Counted from the first letter of the stretch, positions 49,610 to 58,372 are shown. The stretch is DNA of 64,000 bases from Butyricicoccus porcorum (GCF_002157465.1 NZ_NHOC01000005.1:9134-73133); one strand, 5' to 3'. Translations and numbers: made by a program. Notes: generated by a model not told the origin, from the sequence alone.

Positions 49610-51178
49610 TTACTCCTTGTTGATCTCTGCGACGATGGTTTCGGTCGGTTCGACGCGCTTGGTATCTGTGTTTGCCAGCGGCAGGGAAATCGTGACCGTC
49701 GTTCCCTCGCCATAGGTGCTGGCGATGTTCAGCGTGCCGCCGTGCATGCGGACGATCTCATCCGTAACGGCGAGGCCGATGCCGCTGCCGCGCTGCTTGG
49801 AGCTGCCCTTATAGAACTTCTCCTTGACAAACGGCAGTTCGTCTTCCTTGATACCGACACCCCAGTCGCGCACCTCGATGCGCACGGTATAGCTGTCGCG
49901 CGACAGCTCAATCTGAATTTTGCCGCCGCTCTTGCCGTACTTCGCTGCGTTATCAATGACATTCAAAAATACCTGCTTGAGGCGGTGACGATCACCGCTG
50001 ACCGGACACATCTGATCGGGAATGTCATATACCAGCTGGATATCTTCCTTTTCCAGCATATTTTCGTACATATAGACCGCTTCATACAGCTCTGCGCCGA
50101 CGTCGAACAGCTCGACGTTGAGCTTCATGCGGCCGGATTCCAGCCGTGTGAAGTCCAGCAGCTCCTCGACCATCTGGGTCAGACGGCTGCTCTCCTTCTG
50201 AATGATGCGCAGACCCATGATGACCTCCTCCGGGTCGGTCGCACCGCCTGCAATCAGCGTGTCGCTCCAACCGCCGATGGCGGTGAGCGGCGTGCGCAGC
50301 TCATGGGAAACGGAGGAAATGAAGTCATTTTTCATGCGCTCGGCACGGCTGATTTCCTCCGACATATGGTTGATGGTGTCACACAGGTCGCCGATTTCAT
50401 CGTCATAGACCTTGTGCAGGCGCATGCCATAGCGTCCCGCAGCAATCTCCTTGGCAATGATGTTAATTTTCATGACCGGTTCGACAATCGACTTGATGAA
50501 ATACCGGTTGGAAAGCTCGACGGTCAGCGCGAAAAACAGCCCGACCAGCAGGCAGGCCAGCACGATATAGACAATCTGCCGCTGTACCAGCGCCATGGAT
50601 GAGATACAGCGCACACAGCCGATCAAATTCTGGTTGGAATCGTACAGCGGCGAGGACGCAGACATAACGCGTTCGCCCGATGTCGTATCCTTGCCCATCC
50701 AGACGGTTGTCGTGTTGTTTTCCAGGCACTGCGCCACATCCTCTGTACCCGGCGCGCTGCCGGTCTGCGTAAAGGACGAGGACGATGACAGGATATATCC
50801 GCCATACGAAACAATCTGAATTTCCAGCTTGTCCTTATCCTCAAAGCCGGTGACAAACGACTGTCCTGCGGACAAAAACTGCTCATAGCTCGAGTTGAGA
50901 AAGCGGTTGAGGAATGCCGCCGACTGCGTCGTTCGCGTGACAAGATTCTGCCGCATGTTGTTGTAATAATAGCTTGCCCCTATCATGGTAATGAAAATCG
51001 AGGCAATGGCAAGCGCTGCCGTGATGATCGTCATCGAATTCATCGTCCAGCGCCCCTTGAGGCCGCCGCGCGCATGCTGCACGCGGAATTCACGCGGCCC
51101 CTCCTGTTGTTTTTTCCCCTTGAATTCCTGCGAAAGATCGGGCAGCTCCCTGGTATCCGCAGTTACCTTTTTATCCAT
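49610..51178 (-). CDS. Sensor histidine kinase (HAMP, HisKA, HATPase)
   Basis: 522-residue membrane kinase. A cytosolic N-terminus of 45 residues, TM1 (about 46-68), an extracellular sensor of about 135 residues with cache-like character, TM2 (about 205-228), HAMP (229-280), HisKA with the phospho-accepting His in SVSHELRTPL near residue 293, and HATPase with N-, G1- and G2-boxes (NVIDNAAKY, DWGVGIKEDELP, GSGIGLAV). It follows the response regulator by 17 bp and both form a two-component system with the upstream lipoprotein. Confidence 0.9.
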   Translation of the reverse strand: MDKKVTADTRELPDLSQEFKGKKQQEGPREFRVQHARGGLKGRWTMNSMTIITAALAIASIFITMIGASYYYNNMRQNLVTRTTQSAAFLNRFLNSSYEQFLSAGQSFVTGFEDKDKLEIQIVSYGGYILSSSSSFTQTGSAPGTEDVAQCLENNTTTVWMGKDTTSGERVMSASSPLYDSNQNLIGCVRCISSMALVQRQIVYIVLACLLVGLFFALTVELSNRYFIKSIVEPVMKINIIAKEIAAGRYGMRLHKVYDDEIGDLCDTINHMSEEISRAERMKNDFISSVSHELRTPLTAIGGWSDTLIAGGATDPEEVIMGLRIIQKESSRLTQMVEELLDFTRLESGRMKLNVELFDVGAELYEAVYMYENMLEKEDIQLVYDIPDQMCPVSGDRHRLKQVFLNVIDNAAKYGKSGGKIQIELSRDSYTVRIEVRDWGVGIKEDELPFVKEKFYKGSSKQRGSGIGLAVTDEIVRMHGGTLNIASTYGEGTTVTISLPLANTDTKRVEPTETIVAEINKE

Positions 51179-51195
51179 AGATCAATCCTTCTCGG

Positions 51196-51885
51196 TCAGT
51201 CTTTCCACATGTAGCCAAAGCCGCGTACCGTCGTGATGTGCTTCGGGGAAGCCGGATCATCCTCTACCTTGATGCGCAGACGGCGGATGTTGACATCGAC
51301 AATCTTCAGCTCGCCGGAATAATTCTTGCCCCAAACCGCGCCGAGCAGTTCCTCGCGGTCCATGGCTCGGCCGCGGTTTTCCAGAAACGTCTTCATCAGT
51401 GAAAACTCAACCTGTGTCAAATCGACGCGACGGCCATTCTTTTTGAGCTCACGTGCGCGCATATCCAGACAGAATTCACCGCTCTGAATGGTCTCCGACG
51501 AGAAGGAATGCAGACCGAGGCGGCGCACCAATGCGTCGACGCGGGCAGTCAGCTCGACGACGGAAAACGGCTTGGTTACATAGTCATCCGCGCCGGTCAT
51601 CAGACCGGTGACCTTGTCGGACTCCTGTGTGCGGGCAGTCAGCATGATAATGCCGCCCTCATAGCCCTCTGCGCGCAGCGTACGGCAGACATCATAGCCA
51701 TCGATACCGGGAAGCATGACATCGAGGATGCAGACTGCCACATCCGTATTGTTGTGAAATTTCTCCAGCGCTTCCTCGCCGCTGCCCGCCTGAATGACTT
51801 CATAGCCCGCACGTTTGAGGTTGATTACGACAAAGCTGCGGATATTTTCCTCGTCCTCTAAAACCAATACCTTGCGTGTCATCAT
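51196..51885 (-). CDS. OmpR/PhoB-family response regulator
   Basis: 229-residue regulator with receiver domain (VLVLEDEENIRSFVV; phospho-Asp in CILDVMLPG near residue 55; KPFS for the conserved lysine) and a C-terminal winged-helix DNA-binding domain (VDLTQVEFSLMKTFLENRG, VNIRRLRIKVE, VRGFGYMW). Two ATGs stand in tandem at 51885 and 51882. It follows the lipoprotein by 34 bp and precedes the kinase. Confidence 0.93.
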   Translation of the reverse strand: MMTRKVLVLEDEENIRSFVVINLKRAGYEVIQAGSGEEALEKFHNNTDVAVCILDVMLPGIDGYDVCRTLRAEGYEGGIIMLTARTQESDKVTGLMTGADDYVTKPFSVVELTARVDALVRRLGLHSFSSETIQSGEFCLDMRARELKKNGRRVDLTQVEFSLMKTFLENRGRAMDREELLGAVWGKNYSGELKIVDVNIRRLRIKVEDDPASPKHITTVRGFGYMWKD

Positions 51886-51919
51886 AATTCTGTCCGATCT
51901 CCTTCATCCCTATATATGG

Positions 51920-53251
51920 TTATTTCCATTCGCCTTGTACCACGCTGAACGCCTCCACAGCTTCGTCCTCCGATATCTGATAGCTGCTGTCGCTGTGACC
52001 GAGCTTTGCGGCAAAACAGGTATCCACCGTCGAGCCGAGCGCAATCAGCCCGCCCGATCCGGCAGCGGCCTCGCGGTCCTCGCCGGTGAACACATAAATG
52101 GTCAGCAGCGGGTCATTCAGCTGCCCGGGCTGCATAAATGTTGTCTGGCTGACACCCGCCTCACTGGTGGTGGTCGCCGTGACTGCCCCGCGCCATTCCT
52201 TTGGCAAGCGGAACGTCCAGCCCTCCGAAAGGCTGTCATAGGTAGTCAGCATCCGCTGTGTCGCGCCGTTCATGCTGTAGCGGTACCAGTCCACCATCCA
52301 CAATGTCTGGGTCGCATCGCTGTTCTCGTAACCGGGCATCGGCTGTAGCTGCGGCACCTCAATAATGCCGTCGCCGTCGATATCCTGACTGTAGTACAGC
52401 GAAACCGAGCGATACGTGGAGGCATTGGCGGACAGTGCCACATTGCGCAGCCTGGTTTTATCCAGCACGTAGATATCGGTCTGCATGCCGTTGTCATTTT
52501 CAAATTTGTTGTCGACAAACACCGCCTGATGGCCGTCCTCATCCAGCTTGCCCTGTGTGATATTGGCGACCGTCTGCACATCCTGTGTCGCATCGGTCTG
52601 CGAAAGAAGAATCATTTTGTTGTCGGCATAATCATAGACCTGTGCGGTCTTGCGCCCTGCGTCGTCATAGGTGACGGTAAACAGCTCCTCCGAGCCGTCG
52701 CTGTCGAGGTCGCTCATCGTATAGCTGGTATACGTCGCATCGAGCACTTCGGTGAGCTTGCCGTCCTGCACGGCGCATACGGTCATGCCCTGCTTGAGGT
52801 CGCCCGACAGCGTCCAGGTCAGCACAATGAGCTTTTCCTTCCGCTTGTCACCCGTGCCCTCATCCTTCTCATGGATCTTGAGGAATGACATCGAACCGAG
52901 TGCAGAGCCGGGAGCCTCAATGCTGCCGATGGGACGGTATTCACCGTCCTCGAGTTCAAACGCATACACATAAATTTTTCCGCCCGAGCCTTCGCGCAGG
53001 AAGGCAATGGCTTCCTTTTCGCTGTCGCCGTCAATGTCCTCGAACGTGACGGTATTGCGGTATTCACCGCCCTGCGGCGACACATACGTCATCGTGTCAC
53101 CCATGATCTGTTCCAGCTGTTTTTGCAGCAGCATAAAATTTTCCGACGGCCGGGGTGTTTGCAGCAGGTCATCCCCGCTGGAAATCAGCGAACAGCCCGA
53201 CAGAAGTGCCGCGCACAACACAACAGCAATACATCTTTTGACTGTTTTCAT
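51920..53251 (-). CDS. Lipoprotein of unknown function, FG-GAP/VCBS-like repeats
   Basis: A 443-residue exported lipoprotein. The lipobox LLSGCS follows a short signal helix. The mature part has repeated Asp-rich blocks (DIDGDSEKEAIAF, DLDSDGSEELFTV, DIDGDGIIEVPQL, GYENSDATQ) similar to calcium-binding beta-propeller repeats. ATG 53251 gives the shortest lipoprotein signal; longer in-frame starts exist. As the first gene of the two-component operon, it may sense the surface signal, but nothing proves it. Confidence 0.75.
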   Translation of the reverse strand: MKTVKRCIAVVLCAALLSGCSLISSGDDLLQTPRPSENFMLLQKQLEQIMGDTMTYVSPQGGEYRNTVTFEDIDGDSEKEAIAFLREGSGGKIYVYAFELEDGEYRPIGSIEAPGSALGSMSFLKIHEKDEGTGDKRKEKLIVLTWTLSGDLKQGMTVCAVQDGKLTEVLDATYTSYTMSDLDSDGSEELFTVTYDDAGRKTAQVYDYADNKMILLSQTDATQDVQTVANITQGKLDEDGHQAVFVDNKFENDNGMQTDIYVLDKTRLRNVALSANASTYRSVSLYYSQDIDGDGIIEVPQLQPMPGYENSDATQTLWMVDWYRYSMNGATQRMLTTYDSLSEGWTFRLPKEWRGAVTATTTSEAGVSQTTFMQPGQLNDPLLTIYVFTGEDREAAAGSGGLIALGSTVDTCFAAKLGHSDSSYQISEDEAVEAFSVVQGEWK

Positions 53252-53340
53252 AATCCTACCCATAAGATGCGGGCTGCATCCGGCGTCACCGCCGAACCCC
53301 GCCCGCCGTTGTTTTTGCGTCTGTCCTGACAATTTTCTTT

Positions 53341-53349
53341 ATTGTATCA
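53341..53349 (-). promoter_or_regulatory. Extended -10 promoter of lipoprotein/two-component operon
   Basis: Minus strand reads TGATACAAT; a plausible -35 GTTCAA lies 16 bp upstream. It would drive the run from the lipoprotein to rimO. Confidence 0.5.
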
Positions 53350-53449
53350 CACTTTACGCAGTTTGAACACCACAGACCGAACAAATTTTCACCCCATGGC
53401 CTTGACAACAATTTACTGCATATGCTACCATAACCGTATACTGTTTTAC

Positions 53450-53532
53450 GCGGATATGGCGGAATTGGCAGACGCACTGGATTTAGGTTCCAGCGGGCAA
53501 CCGTGCAGGTTCAAGTCCTGTTATCCGCACCA
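53450..53532 (+). tRNA. tRNA-Leu (anticodon UAG)
   Basis: Acceptor GCGGATA/TATCCGC, anticodon stem CTGGA/TCCAG with loop TTTAGGT (anticodon TAG), class II variable arm and encoded CCA. Confidence 0.95.
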
Positions 53533-53533
53533 G

Positions 53534-53572
53534 GTCGGAGCAAACCGGGCTTTGCTCCGACTTTTTTCTTTT
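53534..53572 (+). terminator. Terminator after tRNA-Leu(UAG)
   Basis: GTCGGAGCAAA pairs with TTTGCTCCGAC, followed by T6 and a T-rich tract. Confidence 0.88.
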
Positions 53573-53609
53573 TTCAGATTCTCACATCGCACGGAAAGGA
53601 AGATAACCC

Positions 53610-54476
53610 ATGAAGCTGTACACCTACCGAGCCGCGGATGGCGCGGAGCGCCTTGCCGCGGAACTCCACAACAGACTGTATGATCTCGAACAGTTCGGTC
53701 TGCATTATGCCGATATGAACGCACTGATTGCCGACAGCGGGGTCTTCCTGCGCACGCAGCTCGACCCCACAGGCAAGCAGCCGTTGGCAGAGCCGGTGAC
53801 ACTGTGCGCCCCTATCCCGCACCCGCAGCAGGATGTGCTGTGCCTCGGCATCAATTACACCGCACATGCGGAAGAGGCCAGCCGGTTCAACGGCGAGGCA
53901 TTTGGCGGTGAGCGTCCAAAGGCGATTTATTTCAGCAAGCGCGTGCACACAGCCTCCGGCTACGGCGACCCCATCCCGTCCTATCCAGGTCTCGTCGACA
54001 GCCTCGACTATGAGTGTGAGCTGGGTGTTATTCTCGGCAAAGACGCCTTCTGCGTACAGCCGGAGCAGGTCGCAGACTATATTTTCGGTTATACCATCGT
54101 CAATGATGTATCTGCACGTAATTTACAGACCGCGCACAAACAGTGGTATTTTGGCAAGAGTCTCGACGGTTTTACGCCATGCGGCCCGTGCATCCTGACA
54201 GCGGATGAGGTCCCTTTCCCGCCCGCGCTGGATATCCGCTGCACGGTCAACGGCGAGCTGCGGCAGAACAGCAATACCTCATACCTGATTCACGGTATTG
54301 CGGAAATTATTTCCGAGCTGTCGCGCGGCATGACGCTATGCACCGGAACCATCATTGCCACCGGCACCCCATCCGGCGTCGGCATGGGCATGCAGCCACC
54401 CCGATTCCTCAAACCGGGCGACTCCGTTGTCTGTGAAATCGAGGGCATCGGTGCCCTGCACAACACCGTGGAGTAA
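53610..54476 (+). CDS. Fumarylacetoacetate hydrolase-family protein
   Basis: 288-residue FAH-fold enzyme with a variable N-terminal domain and the catalytic domain from about residue 75 (LCLGINYTAHAEE). Metal ligands lie in DYECELGVILG (Glu), and in YTIVNDVSARN (Asp). The substrate cannot be told; related enzymes hydrolyse acylpyruvates or 2-hydroxymuconate derivatives. ATG 53610 is preceded by AAAGGAAG. Monocistronic, followed by a hairpin. Confidence 0.85.
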   Translation: MKLYTYRAADGAERLAAELHNRLYDLEQFGLHYADMNALIADSGVFLRTQLDPTGKQPLAEPVTLCAPIPHPQQDVLCLGINYTAHAEEASRFNGEAFGGERPKAIYFSKRVHTASGYGDPIPSYPGLVDSLDYECELGVILGKDAFCVQPEQVADYIFGYTIVNDVSARNLQTAHKQWYFGKSLDGFTPCGPCILTADEVPFPPALDIRCTVNGELRQNSNTSYLIHGIAEIISELSRGMTLCTGTIIATGTPSGVGMGMQPPRFLKPGDSVVCEIEGIGALHNTVE

Positions 54477-54496
54477 TTTCATCTTTTTGCGCACAA

Positions 54497-54530
54497 AGCC
54501 CCGGCAGCGATTGCTGCCAGGGCTTCCTTT
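54497..54530 (+). terminator. Terminator of FAH gene
   Basis: AGCCCCGGCAGC pairs with GCTGCCAGGGCT (one mismatch), with TCCTTT following. Confidence 0.65.
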
Positions 54531-55284
54531 ATGCCTGTGATTCGTCCAGTTTTTCCAAAATACGGCGCTTATACGCCAGAAATTCCGGTGTCAGATTAAA
54601 ATCTACCGCACGCGGCTTCGGCTCTGTGATGACAATTTCCTCAGAAATACGCCCCGGCCTGCCGGTCAGCAGATAAATGCGGTCAGACAGCAGGACTGCC
54701 TCGTCGATGTCGTGTGTGATAAACAGCGTCGACAACCGGATGCGCTGCATGACATCCAGATACCAGGTATGCATGGCAGACTTGGTCAGCGTATCCAGCG
54801 CAGAAAACGGCTCATCGAGCAGCGCAACGTTGTGCGAAAACATATAGGTGCGCAACAGGGCAGCGCGCTGGCGCATGCCGCCGGACAGCTGTGCCGGATA
54901 CTTTTTCTGCGTGCCGTCCAGGCCGAATGCCTCAAACAGCTCACCCGCCTGCGCCCGTGCCTCTTTTTTTCCCACGCCGCGCAGCAGCAGCGGCAGTGCC
55001 ACGTTGTCCTCAATTGTGCGGTATGGCAGCAGCAAATCCTTTTGCAGCATGTAGCTGATGCGTCCCGGCTGGCCGGTAATATCTGTGCCATCCAGAAACA
55101 CCTGCCCACAGTCCGGCTTCATCAGACCGGAAATGATATTGAACAGCGTTGTCTTGCCTGCACCGCTCACACCGAGAAAACAGACCAGCTCTCCCTCATG
55201 CAGCGTGACATGGATGTTGTCCAACACCTGTTTGTCGGCAAACGACTTGCTGACGCCGCGCACCTCCAGTTTGTTCTGTTCCAT
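54529..55284 (-). CDS. thiZ: ABC transporter ATPase (ThiZ-like)
   Basis: ATPase of the nitrate/taurine/thiamine-precursor type, 251 residues. Walker A GVSGAGKTT near residue 39, signature LSGGMRQRAAL, Walker B VALLDEPFSALD and H-loop THDIDEA are intact. It is the last gene of thiXYZ; the substrate-binding gene stop overlaps its start by one base (TGATG). The thiamine assignment comes from the TPP riboswitch ahead of the operon, not from this gene alone. Confidence 0.87.
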   Translation of the reverse strand: MEQNKLEVRGVSKSFADKQVLDNIHVTLHEGELVCFLGVSGAGKTTLFNIISGLMKPDCGQVFLDGTDITGQPGRISYMLQKDLLLPYRTIEDNVALPLLLRGVGKKEARAQAGELFEAFGLDGTQKKYPAQLSGGMRQRAALLRTYMFSHNVALLDEPFSALDTLTKSAMHTWYLDVMQRIRLSTLFITHDIDEAVLLSDRIYLLTGRPGRISEEIVITEPKPRAVDFNLTPEFLAYKRRILEKLDESQA

Positions 55285-56330
55285 CAGGACTGCGGCAGGT
55301 AATCGTTGGAGAATCCGGTATTCTCCGGAATGTCCGCGGATACCAGATCGTTTTCATTCAGCCAGTTGTAGAACGCATTCCAGCGCTCCGCGTCAAAAAT
55401 ACCCCACTGAGATGCATCAGCAGTGTATTTATCTGCAAGATACTTCTGGCTCTCAACGACAAGCTCCCGATTGGATTTCAGCTCCGGACACTGCTCAAGC
55501 AGGATATCCGCAGCCTCCTCCGGGTTCTGCTCGGCATATTCATAGCCCTTTGCCAGCGCAGCAAGGAACGCCTTTGCTGTTTCCGGATCGTTTTTCAGGA
55601 AATCATTGTTCGCAATGATGACCGGGGTATAGTAATCAAAGACCGGATTGATGTCAGAAAATGCAAAGTAGTCGGTGTCAAGTCCTGCAACCTTGGTCGC
55701 AATGCCGGCCCAGGCATAATACACCCAAATCGCGTCGACCGACTTGCTCTGTAATGCGGACACCTCATCCGTGACGGTGGACGGGATCAGCTCAACCTTG
55801 GAGAAATCACCGCCGTCCGTCTCGACGACATTCTTCATCATAGCTTTTTCAATATCCATATCCCAGGTGGCATACTTTTTGCCTTCCAGACCCTTCGGGC
55901 GATCCATCCCCTCGCCTGCGCGAGAGATAATACCGGAGGTATTGTGCTGGATGACCGCGGCAACCGCCGTGATTGGCAGTGCGTTGTCACCGATCAATGC
56001 AGAAGCCATCGTGTCCTGAAACGACACGCCAAAATCTGCCTTACCCGAGCCGACCAGAACCTCTGCGCCGTCATCAGGCGGCTGTACAACATCGACATCC
56101 AGTCCGGCGTCTTCAAAATAACCATTCTGCAACGCGACATACAGACCGGTATGGTTGGTATTCGGCGTCCAGTCGAGCACAAAGGTGACTTTCTTGAGAT
56201 CCCCAGAAGTGTCTCCGGAGCCCTGTTCCGCAGAACCGTTCTGCGGCGCGCTGCTGCTGCCGCAGGCAGCGAGTCCCAGCGCCATGGCGGACAGAACAAC
56301 TGCCGCCGTTACTCTTTTCCACAGTTTCAT
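55284..56330 (-). CDS. thiY: ABC substrate-binding lipoprotein, thiamine-precursor type (ThiY)
   Basis: Lipoprotein of 348 residues with an NMT1/THI5-like fold that binds the pyrimidine precursor of thiamine. The signal is MKLWKRVTAAVVLSAM with lipobox LGLAACG, then LDWTPNTNHTGLYVALQNGYF and VGSGKADFGVSFQ. I use ATG 56330 with GAGG about 6 bp upstream. It is flanked by the permease and ATPase genes. Confidence 0.87.
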   Translation of the reverse strand: MKLWKRVTAAVVLSAMALGLAACGSSSAPQNGSAEQGSGDTSGDLKKVTFVLDWTPNTNHTGLYVALQNGYFEDAGLDVDVVQPPDDGAEVLVGSGKADFGVSFQDTMASALIGDNALPITAVAAVIQHNTSGIISRAGEGMDRPKGLEGKKYATWDMDIEKAMMKNVVETDGGDFSKVELIPSTVTDEVSALQSKSVDAIWVYYAWAGIATKVAGLDTDYFAFSDINPVFDYYTPVIIANNDFLKNDPETAKAFLAALAKGYEYAEQNPEEAADILLEQCPELKSNRELVVESQKYLADKYTADASQWGIFDAERWNAFYNWLNENDLVSADIPENTGFSNDYLPQS

Positions 56331-56342
56331 ACAAATCCTCAC

Positions 56343-57119
56343 TTAATCGTCGCCGTCCATATTGGAATACGGCATGCATTTCTTTTGCAGCAGGTTGACC
56401 AGCGCCATCAGGATCAGACTGATGGCGGAAATCAGGAAAATGACTGCAAACATCTTGTCAAACGCAAACGCCTTTTTGACGCGCGTCATGTATACACCCA
56501 GACCGCCGAAGCCGCCCAGCCATTCCGAGATCACCGCACCGACAATCGCATAGGCCGAAGCAATGCGCAGCCCGGAAAAAAACTGCGGCAGCGCAGACGG
56601 GCATTTGATATAGCGGAAAATCTGCCATTTGCCCGCGCCCATCGAGCGCAGCAGGTTGATGGAATCCGGGTCAATGCTGCGGAAGCCGTCGAGCAGACCG
56701 ACTGTCACCGGAAAAAACGTTGCAATGACAATCAAAATGATCTTTGGCGTCATCTCATAGCCAAACCAGAGCACGAGCAGCGGCGCAATTGCCACGGTCG
56801 GGATAGTCTGGGAAATAACCAACAGCGGATAAAATGCCCGGTACAGCCAGGAAAACGCATCCATCAGCACCGCAAAGGCAAAGCCGATGGCAACACCGAG
56901 TGCAAGACCAAGAAACGCCTCCTCCAGCGTAATGACAGCATTCTCACACAGCAGGCCAAATTCCCCGACAAAGGCGCGAACGACCTGCACCGGAGACGGC
57001 AGCATATAACCGGGCACCAGCCCGCTGGCCGAAACCAGCTGCCAGACCGCCAGCAGCAGGACAATCGCAAGTGCGGCAGGCCCCTTACTGCTCGTGATGC
57101 TTCGTAACCTTTTTATCAA
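56343..57119 (-). CDS. thiX: ABC transporter permease (ThiX-like)
   Basis: Binding-protein-dependent permease of 258 residues with six helices and the EAA loop (EWLGGFGGLGVYM region preceded by GAGKWQIFRYIKCPSALPQFFSGLRIA). Start is TTG 57119 with AAGGAGA 11 bp upstream, overlapping the preceding gene by 35 bp; a later start cannot be excluded. It lies between the MTH1187-like gene and thiY. Confidence 0.82.
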   Translation of the reverse strand: MIKRLRSITSSKGPAALAIVLLLAVWQLVSASGLVPGYMLPSPVQVVRAFVGEFGLLCENAVITLEEAFLGLALGVAIGFAFAVLMDAFSWLYRAFYPLLVISQTIPTVAIAPLLVLWFGYEMTPKIILIVIATFFPVTVGLLDGFRSIDPDSINLLRSMGAGKWQIFRYIKCPSALPQFFSGLRIASAYAIVGAVISEWLGGFGGLGVYMTRVKKAFAFDKMFAVIFLISAISLILMALVNLLQKKCMPYSNMDGDD

Positions 57120-57387
57120 TGGTCAGAATCTCTCCTTCCGGGCGGTACACTACCTTAATGTACGCGGAAACCGACGGCGCACCTGCACGGATGGCAATGT
57201 GCTGGCATTCCTTTACAATGTCCATCAGCTGGTCATAGTCCTCACCCTCAATCGTTGTCTCAAACGGGCCGACATAATAATGCAGGCCGGTGCTTTTGAT
57301 ATACGCAATGACTTCATCGACAATACGTACCAGTTCGGTTTCGTTTTCTGCCTCCGGCAGAGTCTGAATTGCAACGCTTGCTTTCAT
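57085..57387 (-). CDS. Thiamine-binding MTH1187/YkoF-type protein
   Basis: 100-residue ferredoxin-like protein. KASVAIQTLPE, VDEVIAYIKSTGLHYYVGPFETTIEGEDYDQLM and AYIKVVYRP match the MTH1187/YkoF thiamine-binding superfamily. ATG 57387 has AGGAAG upstream; the longer frame starts before the ribosome site. It is the first gene after the TPP riboswitch, so it belongs to the thiamine transport regulon. Confidence 0.88.
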   Translation of the reverse strand: MKASVAIQTLPEAENETELVRIVDEVIAYIKSTGLHYYVGPFETTIEGEDYDQLMDIVKECQHIAIRAGAPSVSAYIKVVYRPEGEILTIDKKVTKHHEQ

Positions 57388-57425
57388 GCTACTTCTTCCT
57401 TTCTTTGTTCGCAGCGGTTTACACA

Positions 57426-57461
57426 CAGAAAAAGCGCCTTCACCGGAAACGCGGCGAAGGC
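57426..57461 (-). terminator. Terminator of the TPP riboswitch
   Basis: AGCGCCTTC pairs with GAAGGCGCT, with an inner CGC/GCG, followed by T5 on the minus strand. It is the expression platform of the riboswitch. Confidence 0.88.
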
Positions 57462-57476
57462 GCTGGCAGTTCTGTC

Positions 57477-57562
57477 ACTCCCGCGCTGGCATGATCCAGA
57501 TCAGGTCAAAGGGTCACGGAACAGTATCCGTTTCTCAGCCCGTCTGTCCGGACTCCCCTGAT
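57477..57562 (-). promoter_or_regulatory. TPP (thi-box) riboswitch
   Basis: On the minus strand the aptamer has GGGGAGUCCGG, the CUGAGA core, ACCCUUUGACCUGAUCUGG and AUGCCAGCGCGGGA, the diagnostic thi-box elements. Thiamine pyrophosphate should promote the downstream terminator and switch off the thiamine transporter. Confidence 0.95.
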
Positions 57563-57570
57563 AGTCATTT

Positions 57571-57599
57571 AATATAGCACAAATCCTGCCTGTCTGCAA
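57571..57599 (-). promoter_or_regulatory. Promoter of TPP-riboswitch operon
   Basis: TTGCAG (57594-57599) and TATATT (57571-57576) on the minus strand, spacer 17 bp, just upstream of the aptamer. Confidence 0.75.
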
Positions 57600-57611
57600 C
57601 CCCGTGCGCCA

Positions 57612-58175
57612 TTATGCAGCGACAACCAGCTTCATCAGCGGCACACCACGGCGGTACATACGCTTATACACGGCTGTACAGCGCTTATAGACATCGAAAG
57701 TCCGCTGCGCCCGGTCTGCATCGCCGTAGCACTTCCAATGCCCGCAGCAGGAATAGTTTTGTCCGCGGTTTTCAATAAATCCAATCACATCATGCAGCGG
57801 ATAGCCCAGAAATACACCGATTTCATGCGGGAAATCCTCCTGCAGGCACAGGCGGCGCGACAGCTGGCACAGCACGCTCTCTGTCCCCTTCGACAGATCA
57901 TAGCCGTTTGTGCGTAGAAATTCCGCCGTATCCGCCTGCGCCAGTGTGCGGCAGATCCAGTCCCAGCGGCACACATAAATCAGACATGCATGGGTACGGC
58001 GGCAGCGTTTGACCACACGAATGCGGATACCGCTCGCGCGAAGGCGGTTGTCCCACTCCTGCACCGAATGGTACAGCGCCGCATGATCGGGGCAACGGAA
58101 CAGATTCGCAGGCTTCACTCCTGCCAGCGTCGGCGCGCACTGCTCCACCAGCATTTCTTCCAGCGTTTTATCCAT
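57612..58175 (-). CDS. DUF3793 protein
   Basis: 187-residue Cys-rich protein. FPHEIGVFLGYPLHDVIGFIENRG and SCCGHWKCYGDADRAQRTFDVYKRC match the DUF3793 core, often found near iron or flavodoxin genes in Clostridia. The Cys residues (CRRTHAC, CRW, SCCGHW) may bind metal or a cluster. ATG 58175 has GGAGGG 7 bp upstream. The promoter region has two palindromes resembling iron-regulator sites. Function unproven. Confidence 0.8.
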   Translation of the reverse strand: MDKTLEEMLVEQCAPTLAGVKPANLFRCPDHAALYHSVQEWDNRLRASGIRIRVVKRCRRTHACLIYVCRWDWICRTLAQADTAEFLRTNGYDLSKGTESVLCQLSRRLCLQEDFPHEIGVFLGYPLHDVIGFIENRGQNYSCCGHWKCYGDADRAQRTFDVYKRCTAVYKRMYRRGVPLMKLVVAA

Positions 58176-58191
58176 GTCCTTCCCTCCATAA

Positions 58192-58205
58192 TTAGCAAAA
58201 GCTAA
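58192..58205 (-). promoter_or_regulatory. Operator-like palindrome 1 (DtxR-like)
   Basis: TTAGC-AAAA-GCTAA, 17 bp upstream of the DUF3793 start. It matches half-sites of the second palindrome. Confidence 0.55.
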
Positions 58206-58246
58206 CTCAATTTTCCAAAAAGAGGGGCTGCTTTGACAACCCGCTT

Positions 58247-58268
58247 GCAGTTAGCCCCTGCTAACTGC
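58247..58268 (-). promoter_or_regulatory. Operator-like palindrome 2 (DtxR-like)
   Basis: GCAGTTAGC-CCCT-GCTAACTGC: perfect 9-bp arms around 4 bases. The TTAGC-N4-GCTAA core is shared with palindrome 1 and resembles DtxR/IdeR-type iron boxes. Confidence 0.6.
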
Positions 58269-58372
58269 CATTATGATACCAAACCAGTCCAGATTTGTCA
58301 ATCCTTTCTTTTGTCTTTTCCGCTGTGCCTGTAGTTTCCCCTGTCGCCTGTCTTGCTATGTATGCGGACAAA

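Noticed and set aside
53402-53442. A sigma-A promoter for tRNA-Leu(UAG) from TTGACA (53402) and TATACT (53437).
   Set aside because: The spacer is 29 bp and transcription would start at the mature 5' end, so I did not annotate it.
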